This document shows, piece after piece, positions 1 through 6,573 of a stretch of 9,219 bases of DNA. The position numbers were made by a program, and so were the translations under genes. Within the stretch, counting starts at the first letter, position 1. Each line of letters opens with the position of its first letter. The DNA comes from RGIG5579 sp045602025 (GTDB lineage: Bacteria; Bacillota; Clostridia; Oscillospirales; SIG627): positions 1 to 9,219 of the forward strand of contig JAZSAT010000006.1 of assembly GCA_045602025.1 (NCBI GenBank). Reading direction: 5' to 3'. The notes below the pieces were generated by a model, which was not told the origin of the DNA, made no database searches, and saw nothing but the letters and a program-made list of their open reading frames with translations.

Positions 1-51
1 CCACGCTCGTCGGACTCATAATTCAAAAATCGTAGGGTACAGCTCACACCA
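1..51 (+). other. tRNA-Met/Ile(CAT)-like remnant
   Basis: Bases 5-21 read GCTCGTCGGACTCATAA. This matches 16 of 17 bases of the D-stem to anticodon-loop part of the initiator tRNA encoded on the other strand at 132-148. The next 29 bases align without gaps to the rest of that tRNA at about 17 positions. The T arm lacks a TTCRA loop, the anticodon stem has a C-A mismatch, and a CCA (49-51) comes about 9 bases too early. I read this as a decayed tRNA copy; its 5' half is outside the window. It could also be chance similarity beyond the 17-base core. Confidence 0.35.
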
Positions 52-56
52 TAAGC

Positions 57-92
57 AAAAAGAAAAGCCGCACCTTGTGCGACTTTTCTTTT

Positions 93-93
<1 letters not shown>
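57..93 (-). terminator. Terminator of the tRNA operon
   Basis: A long inverted repeat has arms 57-73 and 77-93 and a 3-base loop. It pairs perfectly in the minus-strand RNA, with one G-U wobble that is a C-A mismatch on the plus strand. The 3' arm ends CTTTTCTTTTT, which gives the U tract. It lies directly after the CCA end of the initiator tRNA, as expected for an intrinsic terminator of the minus-strand tRNA transcript. Confidence 0.8.
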
Positions 94-169
<76 letters not shown>

Positions 170-176
170 ATATAGA

Positions 177-263
177 TGGTGCCGTTGACGGGAATCGAAC
201 CCGGACAGTGTTTCCACCGAGGGATTTTAAGGCCCTTGCGTCTGCCAGTTCCGCCACAACGGC
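177..263 (-). tRNA. tRNA-Leu (TAA)
   Basis: This is an 87-base class II tRNA on the minus strand with encoded CCA. Acceptor arms GCCGTTG/CAACGGC pair fully. The anticodon loop is CTTAAAA (anticodon TAA), and there is a long variable arm as expected for leucine. The T arm contains GTTCGATTC. It is the first gene of the tRNA operon; its 5' end is about 22 bases downstream of the inferred transcription start. Confidence 0.96.
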
Positions 264-291
264 GTATGGTTTCCTGTCACCAGCACTTTGT

Positions 292-320
292 ATTATAACA
301 ATAAATTGGAAGAATGTCAA
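292..320 (-). promoter_or_regulatory. Promoter of the Leu-fMet tRNA operon
   Basis: Reading the minus strand, a perfect -35 TTGACA (315-320) and a perfect -10 TATAAT (292-297) are separated by 17 bases. Transcription would start near 285, just before tRNA-Leu. A full consensus sigma-A promoter fits a strongly transcribed stable-RNA operon. Confidence 0.9.
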
Positions 321-353
321 CACTTTCCGAAAAATTTGTTTCCCCTTTGAAAT

Positions 354-382
354 TTGACCTTTCCGGAAAAGTCGTGTAAAAT
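354..382 (+). promoter_or_regulatory. Promoter of comF
   Basis: TTGACC (354-359) and TAAAAT (377-382) are spaced by exactly 17 bases, placing the start of transcription near 389 and the comF ATG at 447. The TTG at 354, which could be mistaken for an upstream start codon, is part of the -35 box. The promoter is divergent from the tRNA promoter, with about 33 bases between the two -35 boxes. Confidence 0.7.
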
Positions 383-446
383 GGCAAAAACTTCATTTCA
401 TTTTGTTTTTTTACACACTTTATTTTACACAAAGGAAACCGTTTTT

Positions 447-1112
447 ATGCCTGAAAACTCACTTTTTTCTGAATTAAAAGAAAACCTTCTTTTCTTTTTC
501 TTTCCGCCGAAATGCGCCCTTTGCGGGAAGGCGGGCTTTGAGGGCCTTTGCCCCATATGCCAAGAGGAATTAAACGCTGCGTTTTCTCCGAACAAGTTTA
601 TGACGACAGGCGGTATCGGCTTTGCCGACGGCATGGTGAGCCTTTTCCCTTACCGAAACAAAGCGGTGAAAAAGCTTCTCTTTGACTGGAAAAGAGAAAA
701 CTACAGGGACCTTGCCCCGATCTTCGCACCTTTTATCCAAAAAGCCATCAAAAAAGGCCTTTTGCCAAACAAGATCCACTGCATCTCCTTTTTGCCCAGA
801 CGCAGGATCGCGCGGCGCAAGGCAGGCTTTGATCAGGCGGAGGAGATCGCAAAGCTCGTAGCAAGCACCCTTTTTATGCCTCTTGACACGCTTCTTTTAA
901 GAAAGGGCTTTTCCAAGCCCCAACGAAAAGCAAAATTTGAAAAGAGAGACGAAAATGTCCGCGGAGCCTTTGCCGCCGCAAGAGACTTTCAAGGTGAGAC
1001 CATTCTTCTGATCGACGATATCGTTACCACCGGTGCCACCGCCGAGGAAGGCGCACGCATCCTGAAAAAAGCCGGCGCCATGAAGGTCTATATTTTATCC
1101 ATAGCCCATTAA
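447..1112 (+). CDS. comF: ComF family phosphoribosyltransferase-like protein
   Basis: The product is a 221-residue protein of the ComF/ComFC family, which carries a zinc ribbon fused to a type I phosphoribosyltransferase fold and is linked to DNA uptake and processing of transforming DNA. Visible parts: the zinc ribbon CALC...CPIC (Cys 23, 26, 35, 38); the family motif RRKAGFDQAEEIA (123-135); a KPQRKAKFEKRDENVRGAF-type stretch (158-175); and the PRPP-binding loop LLIDDIVTTGAT (187-198). Length fits the family, which is usually 220-240. The frame is open back to a TTG at 354, but that lies in the -35 box, so I chose ATG 447, preceded by AAAGGA (431-436). The gene is single, with its own promoter. 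The substrate is unknown for the family, and whether this organism is competent cannot be judged here. Confidence 0.93.
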   Translation: MPENSLFSELKENLLFFFFPPKCALCGKAGFEGLCPICQEELNAAFSPNKFMTTGGIGFADGMVSLFPYRNKAVKKLLFDWKRENYRDLAPIFAPFIQKAIKKGLLPNKIHCISFLPRRRIARRKAGFDQAEEIAKLVASTLFMPLDTLLLRKGFSKPQRKAKFEKRDENVRGAFAAARDFQGETILLIDDIVTTGATAEEGARILKKAGAMKVYILSIAH

Positions 1113-1160
1113 CCTACCCACTTTCTTTTTTAAAAAAAAGAAAGTGGGCAAAGAAAAAAC
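1110..1160. repeat. Palindromic repeat at the comF stop codon
   Basis: A 15-bp hairpin, CCCACTTTCTTTTTT (1117-1131) with its complement (1134-1148), is flanked by TAACCTAC on the left and CAAAGAAA on the right. The TAA is the comF stop codon. The same left and right flanks and the ACTTTC/GAAAGT arm ends recur at 6431-6516 after thiI, so this belongs to a short dispersed repeat family. There is no U tract after the plus-strand hairpin, so terminator activity for comF is uncertain. Confidence 0.6.
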
Positions 1161-1300
1161 CAAACTATAAAAGATAAAAAATATACTGCCATTTTCCCGC
1201 AGGGACCGGCGTCCCCGACGGTCCGCATATAACGAAAACAGGCATTTGCTTCTGCAAATGCCTACCTTTTCTCTTCACTCTTCACTTTTCTCTTTTCACG
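1161..1300. repeat. Intergenic block of hairpins and short direct repeats
   Basis: No gene is visible. A GC-rich segment, 1202-1224, can form either GGGAC/GTCCC (1202-1206 with 1211-1215) or GGACCG/CGGTCC (1203-1208 with 1219-1224). These overlap and exclude each other. A perfect 10-bp hairpin AGGCATTTGC/GCAAATGCCT with loop TTCT spans 1240-1263. Then comes a pyrimidine tract (1264-1299) with the tandem unit CTCTTCA and related CTTTTCA copies. The mixture looks like remnants of small non-autonomous elements; I cannot delimit termini or target duplications. Confidence 0.45.
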
Positions 1301-1330
1301 AAAAAAGACACCCTCTCGGGTGTCTTTTTT
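1301..1330. terminator. Bidirectional terminator after the DUF1934 gene
   Basis: Arms AAAAAAGACACCC (1301-1313) and GGGTGTCTTTTTT (1318-1330) form a perfect 13-bp stem with a 4-base TCTC loop, giving a U tract in both directions. It overlaps the stop codon of the minus-strand DUF1934 gene by 2 bases, so its main role is to end that transcript. It would also stop read-through from comF. Confidence 0.88.
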
Positions 1331-1895
1331 ATACTTCAACTCGTATCGACAGTTCATTCCGCTCGGTCATGGTACCGCACATTTCCACAGAATAATCTAC
1401 AAACAGCGTGCCGCCGTTTTCACCAAGGTTGCTTTTCATGGCGTGGGTGTGGAGAACGACCGAAGGTGCCCCATCGGCAGCTCCGTAATCGCAAAGGTGG
1501 CGGGCATCCTCCTCAAACACCATACAGGTGCGAATATCCCCCCGACGAAGAAGGATCAGCATTCCCGAGGGTGACAGGCAGAAGGTGGTAAGACACCCGT
1601 CAAGCCCCGTGATCTCCGAATCCTCGTAGGTGGCACGGAAGGTGCCGTCCTTCTCCTTGGAGAAGATCCCCACAGAGGTAAGGGTAGACGAGGAAGGCTT
1701 CTGCACGGGTGAAAAGGATTCCGCCGCACAGCCTCGGTCAGAGGGCATCGGCCCCGCAAGCTCCTCCGGGATCCGCTCTTCTTCGGGAGCATCTTCCCAG
1801 GCTTCCTCAAAATCCTCAGGCAAAAGAGACGGGATCTGATTTCCCAAATGAAATCTGCGTACACTTTTGATACGGATCTTACACGGCTTTTTCAT
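1329..1895 (-). CDS. DUF1934 (YwiB-like) beta-barrel protein
   Basis: This 188-residue protein ends in a clear DUF1934 domain (about 73-188). The landmarks are GIFSKEKDGTFRATYEDSE (76-94), TGLDGCLTTF (96-105), the run of strands around RRGDIRTCMVFEEDARHLCDY (117-137), and GENGGTLFVDYSVEM (158-172). The family folds as a calycin-like barrel in the cytoplasm; its function is unknown. Residues 1-72 are an extra, acidic and Ser/Pro-rich extension (Glu/Asp cluster 27-46) beyond the usual family length of about 140. I placed the start at ATG 1895 because AGGAG lies 7 bases upstream on the minus strand; an ATG 14 codons further up has no such site. It is transcribed alone from a good promoter, divergent from topB, and closed by the terminator that overlaps its stop. 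Confidence 0.85.
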   Translation of the reverse strand: MKKPCKIRIKSVRRFHLGNQIPSLLPEDFEEAWEDAPEEERIPEELAGPMPSDRGCAAESFSPVQKPSSSTLTSVGIFSKEKDGTFRATYEDSEITGLDGCLTTFCLSPSGMLILLRRGDIRTCMVFEEDARHLCDYGAADGAPSVVLHTHAMKSNLGENGGTLFVDYSVEMCGTMTERNELSIRVEV

Positions 1896-1927
1896 TTCCT
1901 GTCTCCTTTCCTTTTTCTTCACCAAAA

Positions 1928-1956
1928 AGCATAGCACGAAAATAGAGAAAAGTCAA
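1928..1956 (-). promoter_or_regulatory. Promoter of the DUF1934 gene
   Basis: On the minus strand TTGACT (1951-1956) and TATGCT (1928-1933) are 17 bases apart, giving a start near 1921 and a short leader to ATG 1895. Its -35 box is only 9 bases from the -35 box of the topB promoter on the other strand, so the two polymerase sites would overlap. Confidence 0.75.
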
Positions 1957-1965
1957 CGACAGCAG

Positions 1966-1994
1966 TTGAAAAAGCCTTTTTATTATGATATAAT
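1966..1994 (+). promoter_or_regulatory. Promoter of the topB-nifZ-thiI operon
   Basis: TTGAAA (1966-1971) and a perfect TATAAT (1989-1994) are 17 bases apart, with TGA (1986-1988) just before the -10 forming an extended -10. The transcript would start near 2001, 30 bases before topB. No other promoter is apparent before thiI, so it probably drives all three genes. Confidence 0.85.
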
Positions 1995-2030
1995 GATCTT
2001 TGTATATCAAAAGAGAAAGGAGCTGCGCCC

Positions 2031-4118
2031 ATGATCCTCATTATTGCGGAAAAACCAAGCCTTGCGCGGAATATTGCCTCCGCCATCGGAAACCTTTCCC
2101 GCAGAAAAGGATACCTGGAAGGAGAAGGGTATCTGGTTACCTGGGCGTTCGGACATCTTTTTTCTCTTTGCGACATTGAAGACTACACAGGCAAGACCGA
2201 ATCGGGCAGATGGAGTATGGAAAATATTCCTTGTTTCCCCGACTCCTTCCGTTTTTCCCTCCGCCGTGATAAAGAGGGCAAGGAGGACAGCGGCGTCCGC
2301 GAGCAGTTCGAGACCGTAAAAAGCCTCTGCCATCGTGAGGATGTAGAAGCCATCGTCAACGCGGGCGACGCCGATCGGGAGGGTGAGATCATCATCCGTC
2401 TGATCCTGATGCACGCGGGGGATATTCAAAAGCCCCTTCTCCGTCTCTGGCTACCCGACCAGACCCCCGAAACCATTCGTGAGGGCCTTGCGGGACTGAA
2501 AAACGAATCGGAGTATGATCTGCTCGCGTCCGAGGGATTTGCCCGCACCTTTATTGACTGGCTGTATGGCGTGAACCTGACCCGCTTTGCCACCTTGAAA
2601 AGCGGAACCCTGCTTCGGGTAGGCAGAGTGATCGTCCCCATTGTAAAGGCCATTTACGATCGGGACATGGCAATTGAAAACTTTACCCCCGAGATCTACT
2701 ATGCCGTGGTAGGCAGCGGGGAAGAGGACCTTGAGATCCAAAGCAAAAAGAAATTTTCCAAGGAGGAAAAGGCAAAGGCTGAAAAATATGCCGAGGCCCT
2801 TTCCGCCCTTCCTTGCACGGTCAAGGGAAAAAAGAGCAAAAAGGATAAATTGAACCCCGGCAAGCTCTATTCTCTTTCAAAACTACAGAACGCCCTGGGT
2901 AAAAAATTCAAAATGCCCATGGACGATTCCCTTCGCATCATTCAGTCCCTTTATGAAAAGGGCTATGTTACCTATCCCCGTACCAATTCCGAGTATCTTG
3001 CCACCGCCGAAAAGGACAAGATCAAGACCATTTTGTCAAACCTTTCGAAGATCGGCTATCCTGTTACCTTCAAGGACAAAAAGACCATTTTCGACGACAG
3101 CAAGATCGAGTCTCACTCTGCCCTGACACCCACCTTCAAGATCCCCGCAAAGGAAGCTCTTTCCGAAGAGGAAAAGAAGGTCTATCAGATGATCCTGCGC
3201 CGCTTTGTGGCAGTCTTCTGCTCGGAAGAGTGCATCTGTCAGAAAACGGAGCTTGTACTGAGTGTGGGCGACGCGGAGGAATTCACCCTCAAAGGCAATA
3301 TCATTTTAGAAAAGGGCTGGACAAGATTTGACGACGCTACCAGAAACGACAAGATCCTGCCCGATGTGAAGGTGGGCGATGTGATCCCTCTTACCTTCTC
3401 TGTAAAAGAGAAGACCACCTCTCCTCCCAAGCACTACACCATTGAAACCTTAAACAACTATCTGAAAAACCCCTTCCGCGAAGAAAAGCAAAAGGCGGAG
3501 GAGGACGAAATGGACGATGCAGAGGAATACCGCGCCATGTTCGAGGGCCTGGAACTTGGCACAGAGGCGACCCGAACGGGCATTATTGAAAACGCGCGGA
3601 ACTCCAAGTACATCCAGCTGAAAAAGGATGTTTATTCCATTCTCCCCGACGGAAAGTATCTTATTGAGCAGCTTTCCATGATGGGTATTTCCATGGATAA
3701 ATTCAAAACCGCCACCACAGGCAAAGCCTTAAAGCAGGTTTTCCGTGGCGAGATCCCCGTGGAAGGTGCAGTTGGCATTGCAAAAGAAGAGATCCTTTCC
3801 GTTTTTGAAAAAGGAAAGGAGGGCGAGGCCCTTGACATCGGCTTTTACGGCGATGTCATCGGAAAATGCCCTGTTTGCGGAAACGATGTAGTCAAAGGAA
3901 AATACTCCTACGGCTGCCGCGGCTACAAGGAAGGCTGTGCCTTCCGGCTCAACCTTTCCATTTGCAAACGGGTGATCCCCATTCATCAGGCAAGAAAGCT
4001 TCTTGCAGAGGGAAAGACCGATCTTTTAGACGGCTTTATCTCCCCCCGCACCGGAAACGCTTTCGACGCCGCTCTTCGCCTGGAAAACGGCAAAGCCGTC
4101 TTCGACTTTAATAAATAA
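2031..4118 (+). CDS. topB: Type IA DNA topoisomerase (topoisomerase III-like)
   Basis: This 695-residue enzyme relaxes or decatenates DNA by passing strands through a transient single-strand break. The Toprim domain is at the N terminus, with LIIAEKPS (Glu7) and the metal-binding NAGDADREGE (110-119, Asp113/Asp115). The active site is YVTYPRTNSEYL, with the nucleophile Tyr315. SHSALTPT (361-368), GTEATRTGII (510-519) and the end domain with a four-Cys zinc site (Cys613, 616, 629, 636) and a FxSxxxGxxFxAxL-type tail complete it. Length is normal for TopB. A departure is VGRVIVPIVKAIYDRD (197-212), where most family members have VGRVQTPTL. An acidic insert, about 485-499, precedes the ATR motif. 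AAAGGAG lies 8 bases before the ATG. It leads the operon, with nifZ 19 bases downstream. The assignment to topoisomerase III rather than TopA is by layout and length. Confidence 0.94.
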   Translation: MILIIAEKPSLARNIASAIGNLSRRKGYLEGEGYLVTWAFGHLFSLCDIEDYTGKTESGRWSMENIPCFPDSFRFSLRRDKEGKEDSGVREQFETVKSLCHREDVEAIVNAGDADREGEIIIRLILMHAGDIQKPLLRLWLPDQTPETIREGLAGLKNESEYDLLASEGFARTFIDWLYGVNLTRFATLKSGTLLRVGRVIVPIVKAIYDRDMAIENFTPEIYYAVVGSGEEDLEIQSKKKFSKEEKAKAEKYAEALSALPCTVKGKKSKKDKLNPGKLYSLSKLQNALGKKFKMPMDDSLRIIQSLYEKGYVTYPRTNSEYLATAEKDKIKTILSNLSKIGYPVTFKDKKTIFDDSKIESHSALTPTFKIPAKEALSEEEKKVYQMILRRFVAVFCSEECICQKTELVLSVGDAEEFTLKGNIILEKGWTRFDDATRNDKILPDVKVGDVIPLTFSVKEKTTSPPKHYTIETLNNYLKNPFREEKQKAEEDEMDDAEEYRAMFEGLELGTEATRTGIIENARNSKYIQLKKDVYSILPDGKYLIEQLSMMGISMDKFKTATTGKALKQVFRGEIPVEGAVGIAKEEILSVFEKGKEGEALDIGFYGDVIGKCPVCGNDVVKGKYSYGCRGYKEGCAFRLNLSICKRVIPIHQARKLLAEGKTDLLDGFISPRTGNAFDAALRLENGKAVFDFNK

Positions 4119-4137
4119 GCTAAAAACAGAGGAAACT

Positions 4138-5250
4138 ATGATTTATTTTGACAATGCCGCGTCAAGCCCCTTAAGCGAAGGGGTAAAAGAAGTCCTGCGG
4201 GAAGAAATGGAGCTTTTTGCAAATCCCTCTTCTCTTCACAGGATCGGCTTTGAAGCGGAAAAGAGAATGACCCGCGCCCGTGAACAGGTGGCAAGGAGCA
4301 TCGGTGCCCTCCCGGAGGAGATCTTTTTCACCTCAGGCGGAACCGAGGCAGATAACATTGCCATTTTCGGCGCAGTGAAAAAGCTGCACCGCGGGGGAAA
4401 CCGCATCCTCACCACAAATTCCGAGCATCCCGCCGTTGCGGAGTGTATGAAGGAACTGGAAAAAGAGGGGTTTGAGGTCATCTACCTTTCCACCAAAAAC
4501 GGGCGGCTCGACCCTGTGGAAATCGCATCTGCGGCAAATGATAAAACCATTCTGGCAGCGGTGATGCACACCAACAACGAAACCGGTGCCGTTTACGATA
4601 TCGCCACCCTGTCCCGCATTGTAAAGCAGAAGAACCCCCGCGCCCTCGTCTTTTCCGACGGTGTGCAAGGGTATCTGAAAACACCCATTACCCCCTCTTC
4701 CCTGGGGGTGGATCTGATGTCTCTTTCTTCCCATAAGATCTGCGGGCCCAAGGGCGTAGGCGCACTGTATGTGAAAAAGGGCTTAAATCTCCCCTGCCGT
4801 ACCTTCGGCGGCGGTCAGGAAAAAAATCTTCGCTCGGGCACGGAAAATCTTTTAGGGATCGTGGCCTTCGGCAAGGCGGCGGAAGAAGGCTTTCTGGGCC
4901 TTTCGGAGAACCGCAAGAACATGAGTGAAATTCGCCATACCCTTTTGGAAGAGTTAAAGAATGAAGAAAAGATCACCTTCAATCTGCCGGAAAACCCCTC
5001 CTGTCACATTCTTTCCATGCAAGTGAAAGGCTTTCGTTCGGAGGTACTTCTTCACATGCTCAGCGAAAAGGAAATTTTTGTTTCCTCGGGCAGTGCCTGC
5101 TCTTCTCACAAGGGCAAAAGCCCTGTTTTGGAAAACTTCGGTCTTACCCCAAAGGAGGCGGACTGCACCGTAAGGCTTTCCTTCTCAAAACTCAATACCA
5201 AAGAAGAAGCTGTCGCTTTCTGCACATCTCTTCGTGAAATTTTAAGGTGA
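4138..5250 (+). CDS. nifZ: Cysteine desulfurase, NifS/IscS family (NifZ type)
   Basis: This 370-residue PLP enzyme takes sulfur from cysteine as a protein-bound persulfide and releases alanine. Visible residues: SEHPAV with the ring-stacking His97; SDGVQG (Asp174, Gln177); SSHKICGPKG with the PLP lysine Lys200; GGGQEKNLRSGTEN (224-237); and the sulfur-carrying Cys321 in SSGSACSSHKG. All catalytic residues are present. It starts at ATG 4138 after AGAGGAAA. Direct linkage to thiI, with 4 bases between them and the thiI ribosome site inside the end of this gene, fits the Bacillus NifZ-ThiI arrangement in which the desulfurase feeds sulfur to ThiI for tRNA 4-thiouridine. No iscU or other Fe-S scaffold is nearby, so a general Fe-S role is less likely from context. 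The NifZ name rests on this neighbour. Confidence 0.92.
   Translation: MIYFDNAASSPLSEGVKEVLREEMELFANPSSLHRIGFEAEKRMTRAREQVARSIGALPEEIFFTSGGTEADNIAIFGAVKKLHRGGNRILTTNSEHPAVAECMKELEKEGFEVIYLSTKNGRLDPVEIASAANDKTILAAVMHTNNETGAVYDIATLSRIVKQKNPRALVFSDGVQGYLKTPITPSSLGVDLMSLSSHKICGPKGVGALYVKKGLNLPCRTFGGGQEKNLRSGTENLLGIVAFGKAAEEGFLGLSENRKNMSEIRHTLLEELKNEEKITFNLPENPSCHILSMQVKGFRSEVLLHMLSEKEIFVSSGSACSSHKGKSPVLENFGLTPKEADCTVRLSFSKLNTKEEAVAFCTSLREILR
5244..5249 (+). promoter_or_regulatory. Ribosome site of thiI inside nifZ
   Basis: AAGGTG lies in the last codons of nifZ and 5 bases before the thiI ATG at 5255. This arrangement indicates translational coupling, which would keep the desulfurase and its sulfur acceptor in step. 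Confidence 0.75.
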
Positions 5251-5254
5251 AACC

Positions 5255-6433
5255 ATGGAAAAACGATCAATTTTATTAAAATACGGCGAGCTGATCCTGA
5301 AAGGAGCCAACAAAAGCTATTTTGACGCGGTGCTTTTAAAGCAGATCCGCAGAAAGCTGAAGCCCTTGGGTGAATTTCGCGTGTTCACCTCCCAATCCAC
5401 CGTTTTTGTGGAATGTGAGGACGATGCCCTTTTGGAAAGAGCCTTGCCCGAAATGGAAAAGGTCTTCGGCATTGTAAGCCTTTCCATCGCGTACCGCGTG
5501 GAAAAGAATATGGACGCCATTTTAAAAACCGTGGCGGAAAAAATTGCACCCGAGCTCATCGGTGTCAGATCCTTTAAGGCGGATGCCAGACGAAGCGATA
5601 AAAAATTTGCCCTGAAATCCCCCGAGATCTGCCGTGAGGTGGGGGGATGCATTTTGAGAACCTTAGGAAAAAATGCCCCCAAGGTAGATGTACACACCCC
5701 GGAAGAGGTGGTTTGGGTAGAGATCCGCGAGGACTACGCCTATATCCACGCGGGAAAACGAAAGGGTGCCGGCGGTATGCCCTACGGTACCAGCGGCAGA
5801 GCGCTGCTTCTTCTTTCCGGCGGTATCGATTCCCCCGTTGCGGGATACCGTATGGCAAAGCGCGGTGCCTTTATCGATGCCCTCCACTTTGAATCCTTCC
5901 CCTATACCTCCGAACGGGCAAAGGAAAAGGTTATGACCCTTGCAAAAAAGCTTTGCGCTTATACGGATACCATCAATTTTGCTTCCATTCGTATGACCGA
6001 TATTCAGCTTCGTATGCAGGAGGCCTGCCAGGAGGAATATTTTACCATTCTTCTCCGCCGCAGTATGATGCGTCTTGCCTGCCGCGTAGCCGAAAGACAG
6101 AAGTGCGGCGCCATCGTCACCGGTGAAAGCCTGGGTCAGGTAGCAAGCCAGACCATGGACGCCCTTCGCTGTACCGATGCCGCTTCCGACAGACCCATTT
6201 TCCGCCCCCTTGTAGGTATGGATAAGGAGGAGATCGTTCAGACCAGCCGTGCCATTGACTGCTTTGAAACCTCCATTTTACCCTTTGAGGACTGCTGTAC
6301 CGTCTTTACCCCCCGTCACCCCAAGCTGAATCCCCGCCTGGAGGATGTTCTGGCGGAAGAGGCAAAGCTTCCCTTGCAGGAACTGGAAGATGCGGCCTTT
6401 GCCGGTATTGAATTTGTCCGAATCGATAAGTAA
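5255..6433 (+). CDS. thiI: tRNA 4-thiouridine synthetase ThiI
   Basis: This 392-residue enzyme adenylates uridine 8 of tRNA and replaces its oxygen with sulfur; it may also serve thiamine thiazole synthesis. Order of parts: an N-terminal ferredoxin-like region with LLKYGELILKG (7-17); a THUMP RNA-binding domain (about 60-165) ending in AYIHAGKRKGAGGMPYGTSG; and the PP-loop ATPase domain with LSGGIDSPVAGY (187-198), VTGESLGQVASQT (288-300) and RPLVGMDKEEI (317-327). Cys347 of EDCCTVF (345-351) aligns by position with the catalytic Cys344 of the E. coli enzyme. There is no C-terminal rhodanese domain, as is usual in Firmicutes, so persulfide must come directly from a desulfurase, here the product of nifZ just upstream. 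A palindromic repeat begins at its stop codon. Confidence 0.95.
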   Translation: MEKRSILLKYGELILKGANKSYFDAVLLKQIRRKLKPLGEFRVFTSQSTVFVECEDDALLERALPEMEKVFGIVSLSIAYRVEKNMDAILKTVAEKIAPELIGVRSFKADARRSDKKFALKSPEICREVGGCILRTLGKNAPKVDVHTPEEVVWVEIREDYAYIHAGKRKGAGGMPYGTSGRALLLLSGGIDSPVAGYRMAKRGAFIDALHFESFPYTSERAKEKVMTLAKKLCAYTDTINFASIRMTDIQLRMQEACQEEYFTILLRRSMMRLACRVAERQKCGAIVTGESLGQVASQTMDALRCTDAASDRPIFRPLVGMDKEEIVQTSRAIDCFETSILPFEDCCTVFTPRHPKLNPRLEDVLAEEAKLPLQELEDAAFAGIEFVRIDK

Positions 6434-6516
6434 CCTACTTTCTTTTGAAAAAAAGTGACACCCCAAAACTTGTTTTGGCAGGTGGAACTTTCGCCGGCGG
6501 GAAAGTAGGCAAAGAA
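6431..6516. repeat. Nested palindromic element at the thiI stop codon
   Basis: Starting with the thiI TAA, outer arms CCTACTTTC (6434-6442) and GAAAGTAGG (6501-6509) enclose a second stem: AAAGT/ACTTT plus CACC/GGTG, 6452-6462 with 6481-6491, interrupted by a symmetric GA/GA. Inside that is a tip hairpin CCAAAA/TTTTGG with loop CTTG (6463-6468 with 6473-6478). A separate palindrome CGCCGGCG lies at 6492-6499. Flanks TAACCTAC and CAAAGAAA match the element after comF. It looks like a folded-RNA or REP-like element; it has no U tract of its own. Confidence 0.6.
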
Positions 6517-6573
6517 ACTTCCGACTAAAAAATAGTAAAAGAATATGATCTAAGGTTATCTATTATTAGCTAT

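Noticed and set aside
354..446. 31-codon N-terminal extension of ComF beginning at TTG 354
   Set aside because: The TTG is the -35 box of a good promoter whose start site is near 389, no ribosome site precedes it, and the residues do not resemble ComF. ATG 447 gives the normal family length.
1202..1263. CRISPR or riboswitch reading of the hairpins in this spacer
   Set aside because: There are no regularly spaced identical repeats, and no downstream gene on the same strand that a riboswitch could control.
1320..1574. Plus-strand open frames within the DUF1934 gene
   Set aside because: They lie opposite a gene with clear family motifs, lack ribosome sites, and show no recognisable domain.
1896..1937. 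Upstream ATG at 1937 for the DUF1934 gene
   Set aside because: It lies upstream of the inferred transcription start, has no ribosome site, and adds low-complexity Lys residues. AGGAG points to ATG 1895.
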